DNA of 7,186 bases. It comes from Acidobacteriota bacterium. GTDB lineage: Bacteria > Acidobacteriota > Terriglobia > Terriglobales > Acidobacteriaceae. The stretch spans positions 1 through 7,186 of the forward strand of contig JAJXUS010000098.1 in NCBI GenBank assembly GCA_021782675.1, in the 5' to 3' direction. A program made the translations under genes and the position numbers. The first letter of the stretch is position 1, and each line of letters opens with the position of its first letter. This document shows positions 6,280-7,186 of the stretch, in pieces. The notes under the pieces are model-generated. The model did not search any database, was not told the DNA's origin, and saw only the letters and a program-made list of their open reading frames with translations.

Positions 6280-7186
6280 TTGGAACAGAAAAAACACAGT
6301 CATGCTGGAAACGGCCAGGGTCGGGGCCAGCGCCTGTACCGATGGTTCAATCGCAGAACCGGGCTGACGGGGGTTCTGCATGCTTCACTGGACGAACCGG
6401 TTCCGGGTGGCGCCCGGTTGGCGTATGTGTTTGGCTCCGGGCTGATCTTTATCTTTATCTCTCAGATCATCACCGGCATCTGCCTGGCCCTGTATTACGT
6501 GCCCTCGGCTGAAAGCGCCCATACCAGCGTCGCGTATATCACCAAGCGGGTGGCGGCCGGAGCGTTTTTGCGCAGCCTGCATTCCTACGGCTCGAGCGCA
6601 ATGATTATCGTGCTGGCGCTCCATTTTCTGCAAACGTTTCTCTACGGATCCTACAAAGGCCGGCGCGAACTGCTCTGGATGTCGGGCGCGTTCCTTTCGC
6701 TGCTCGTCCTCGGAATGGGTTTCACCGGATATCTGTTGCCCTGGGACCAGAAGGCGTATTTTGCCACCGCTGTAGGCACAAATATCGTCGGGGAGGTTCC
6801 GCTGGTCGGGGGATGGCTGACCCGGCTGCTGCGCGGCGGCGACACACTCGGCACGCTGACACTCTCCCGCTTCTACGTCGCACATGTTTTTCTGATTCCG
6901 GCGATGATCTTTGGCTTCATCGCCGTGCACATCGCGCTGTTTCGCAAGGCCGGCCCTGCCGGACCCATCGATGAAGATCCCGTCTCCCCGAAGCTTCCAC
7001 CTGAAGGCTTTTTTCCGCGGCAGGTTTTGATGGATATGGCCTTTGCGCTTCTGCTGGTCGCGGGGCTCGGGGTCTTTGCGTACTTTCGGCCGGTACTGCT
7101 TGGGCCGATTGCCAATCCGGCCAATACCCAGTTTTTACCGCGGCCGGAGTGGTACTACCTGCCCATGTTTGAATGGCTCAAATTCT
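6280..7186 (+). CDS. petB: Cytochrome b of a bc-type complex (C-terminal end beyond the window)
   Basis: The integral-membrane diheme subunit that oxidises and reduces quinone. 302 residues are visible and the frame is open to the window edge. Membrane helices begin at about residue 46 (LAYVFGSGLIFIFISQIITG). Heme ligands are His101 (RSLHSYGSS) and His115 (LALHFLQTF) in helix B, and His202 (YVAHVFLIP) and His217 (IAVHIALF) in helix D. GYLLPWDQKAY (150-160) is a strongly conserved family block, and PEWYY (289-293) is the Qo-site motif. The helix D ligands are 15 positions apart, as in cytochrome b6, rather than 14 as in mitochondrial-type cytochrome b. PEWY follows in the same chain, so the b6 and subunit IV parts are fused. 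The start is TTG at 6280 with AAAGG and AGG just upstream; an in-frame TGA at 6259 excludes any earlier start and the next in-frame ATG is inside helix B. Third gene of the operon. Confidence 0.95.
   Translation, partial: MEQKKHSHAGNGQGRGQRLYRWFNRRTGLTGVLHASLDEPVPGGARLAYVFGSGLIFIFISQIITGICLALYYVPSAESAHTSVAYITKRVAAGAFLRSLHSYGSSAMIIVLALHFLQTFLYGSYKGRRELLWMSGAFLSLLVLGMGFTGYLLPWDQKAYFATAVGTNIVGEVPLVGGWLTRLLRGGDTLGTLTLSRFYVAHVFLIPAMIFGFIAVHIALFRKAGPAGPIDEDPVSPKLPPEGFFPRQVLMDMAFALLLVAGLGVFAYFRPVLLGPIANPANTQFLPRPEWYYLPMFEWLKF

Noticed and set aside
6385..6930. 181-codon open frame antisense to cytochrome b
   Set aside because: The opposite strand encodes conserved heme-ligand and PWDQ motifs; the antisense frame is Gln/His-rich without a family and is a typical shadow in GC-rich DNA.
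1..7186. CRISPR arrays, tRNA or rRNA genes, insertion sequences, integrases
   Set aside because: No regularly spaced repeats, cloverleaf-like sequences, transposase motifs or terminal inverted repeats were seen by eye.

Overview
This window looks like chromosomal DNA from a GC-rich Gram-negative heterotroph. My best guess is Acidobacteriota (Terriglobia-like): two exported glycoside hydrolases sit beside a respiratory operon that encodes an outer-membrane porin-cytochrome, a Rieske protein and a fused cytochrome b. The phylum is inferred from gene content and style; no rRNA or other marker is present.

Layout. (1) Left, minus strand (1-1260): an isochorismatase-like hydrolase (691-1260), followed downstream on the same strand by the N-terminal 178 residues of an exported GH3 beta-glycosidase (536 down to the window edge). 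(2) A 349-bp divergent intergenic region (1261-1609) carries a long inverted repeat just upstream of the hydrolase and a short palindrome on the other side. (3) Plus strand, 1610-4030: an 806-residue exported GH31 alpha-glycosidase, closed by a strong intrinsic terminator (4058-4086). (4) A control region (4087-4374) holds two adjacent dyads, one of them an intact CRP/FNR-type TGTGA-N6-TCACA site. (5) Plus strand, 4375 to the edge: a respiratory operon of three genes with short gaps: a monoheme cytochrome fused to an outer-membrane beta-barrel, whose heme segment resembles Cyc2; a Rieske iron-sulfur protein; and a cytochrome b with a TTG start, truncated at 302 residues by the window edge.

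How the parts work together. The left half is polysaccharide breakdown: GH3 and GH31 enzymes together could remove beta- and alpha-linked residues from plant or microbial glycans, although substrates cannot be fixed from sequence. The right half is electron transport. The Rieske and cytochrome b proteins form the core of a quinol (or reverse-acting) bc-type complex in the inner membrane, and the gene ahead of them would put a heme in an outer-membrane pore. A Cyc2-like porin-cytochrome in the same transcription unit as a bc-type complex is the most interesting feature here. It suggests an electron route between the cell surface and the quinone pool, possibly for Fe(II) or another extracellular donor or acceptor. 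The N-terminus of the porin-cytochrome is not clean: its annotated signal peptide is very short and the sequence suggests either a one-base frameshift or an unusual start. This needs checking before function is assigned.
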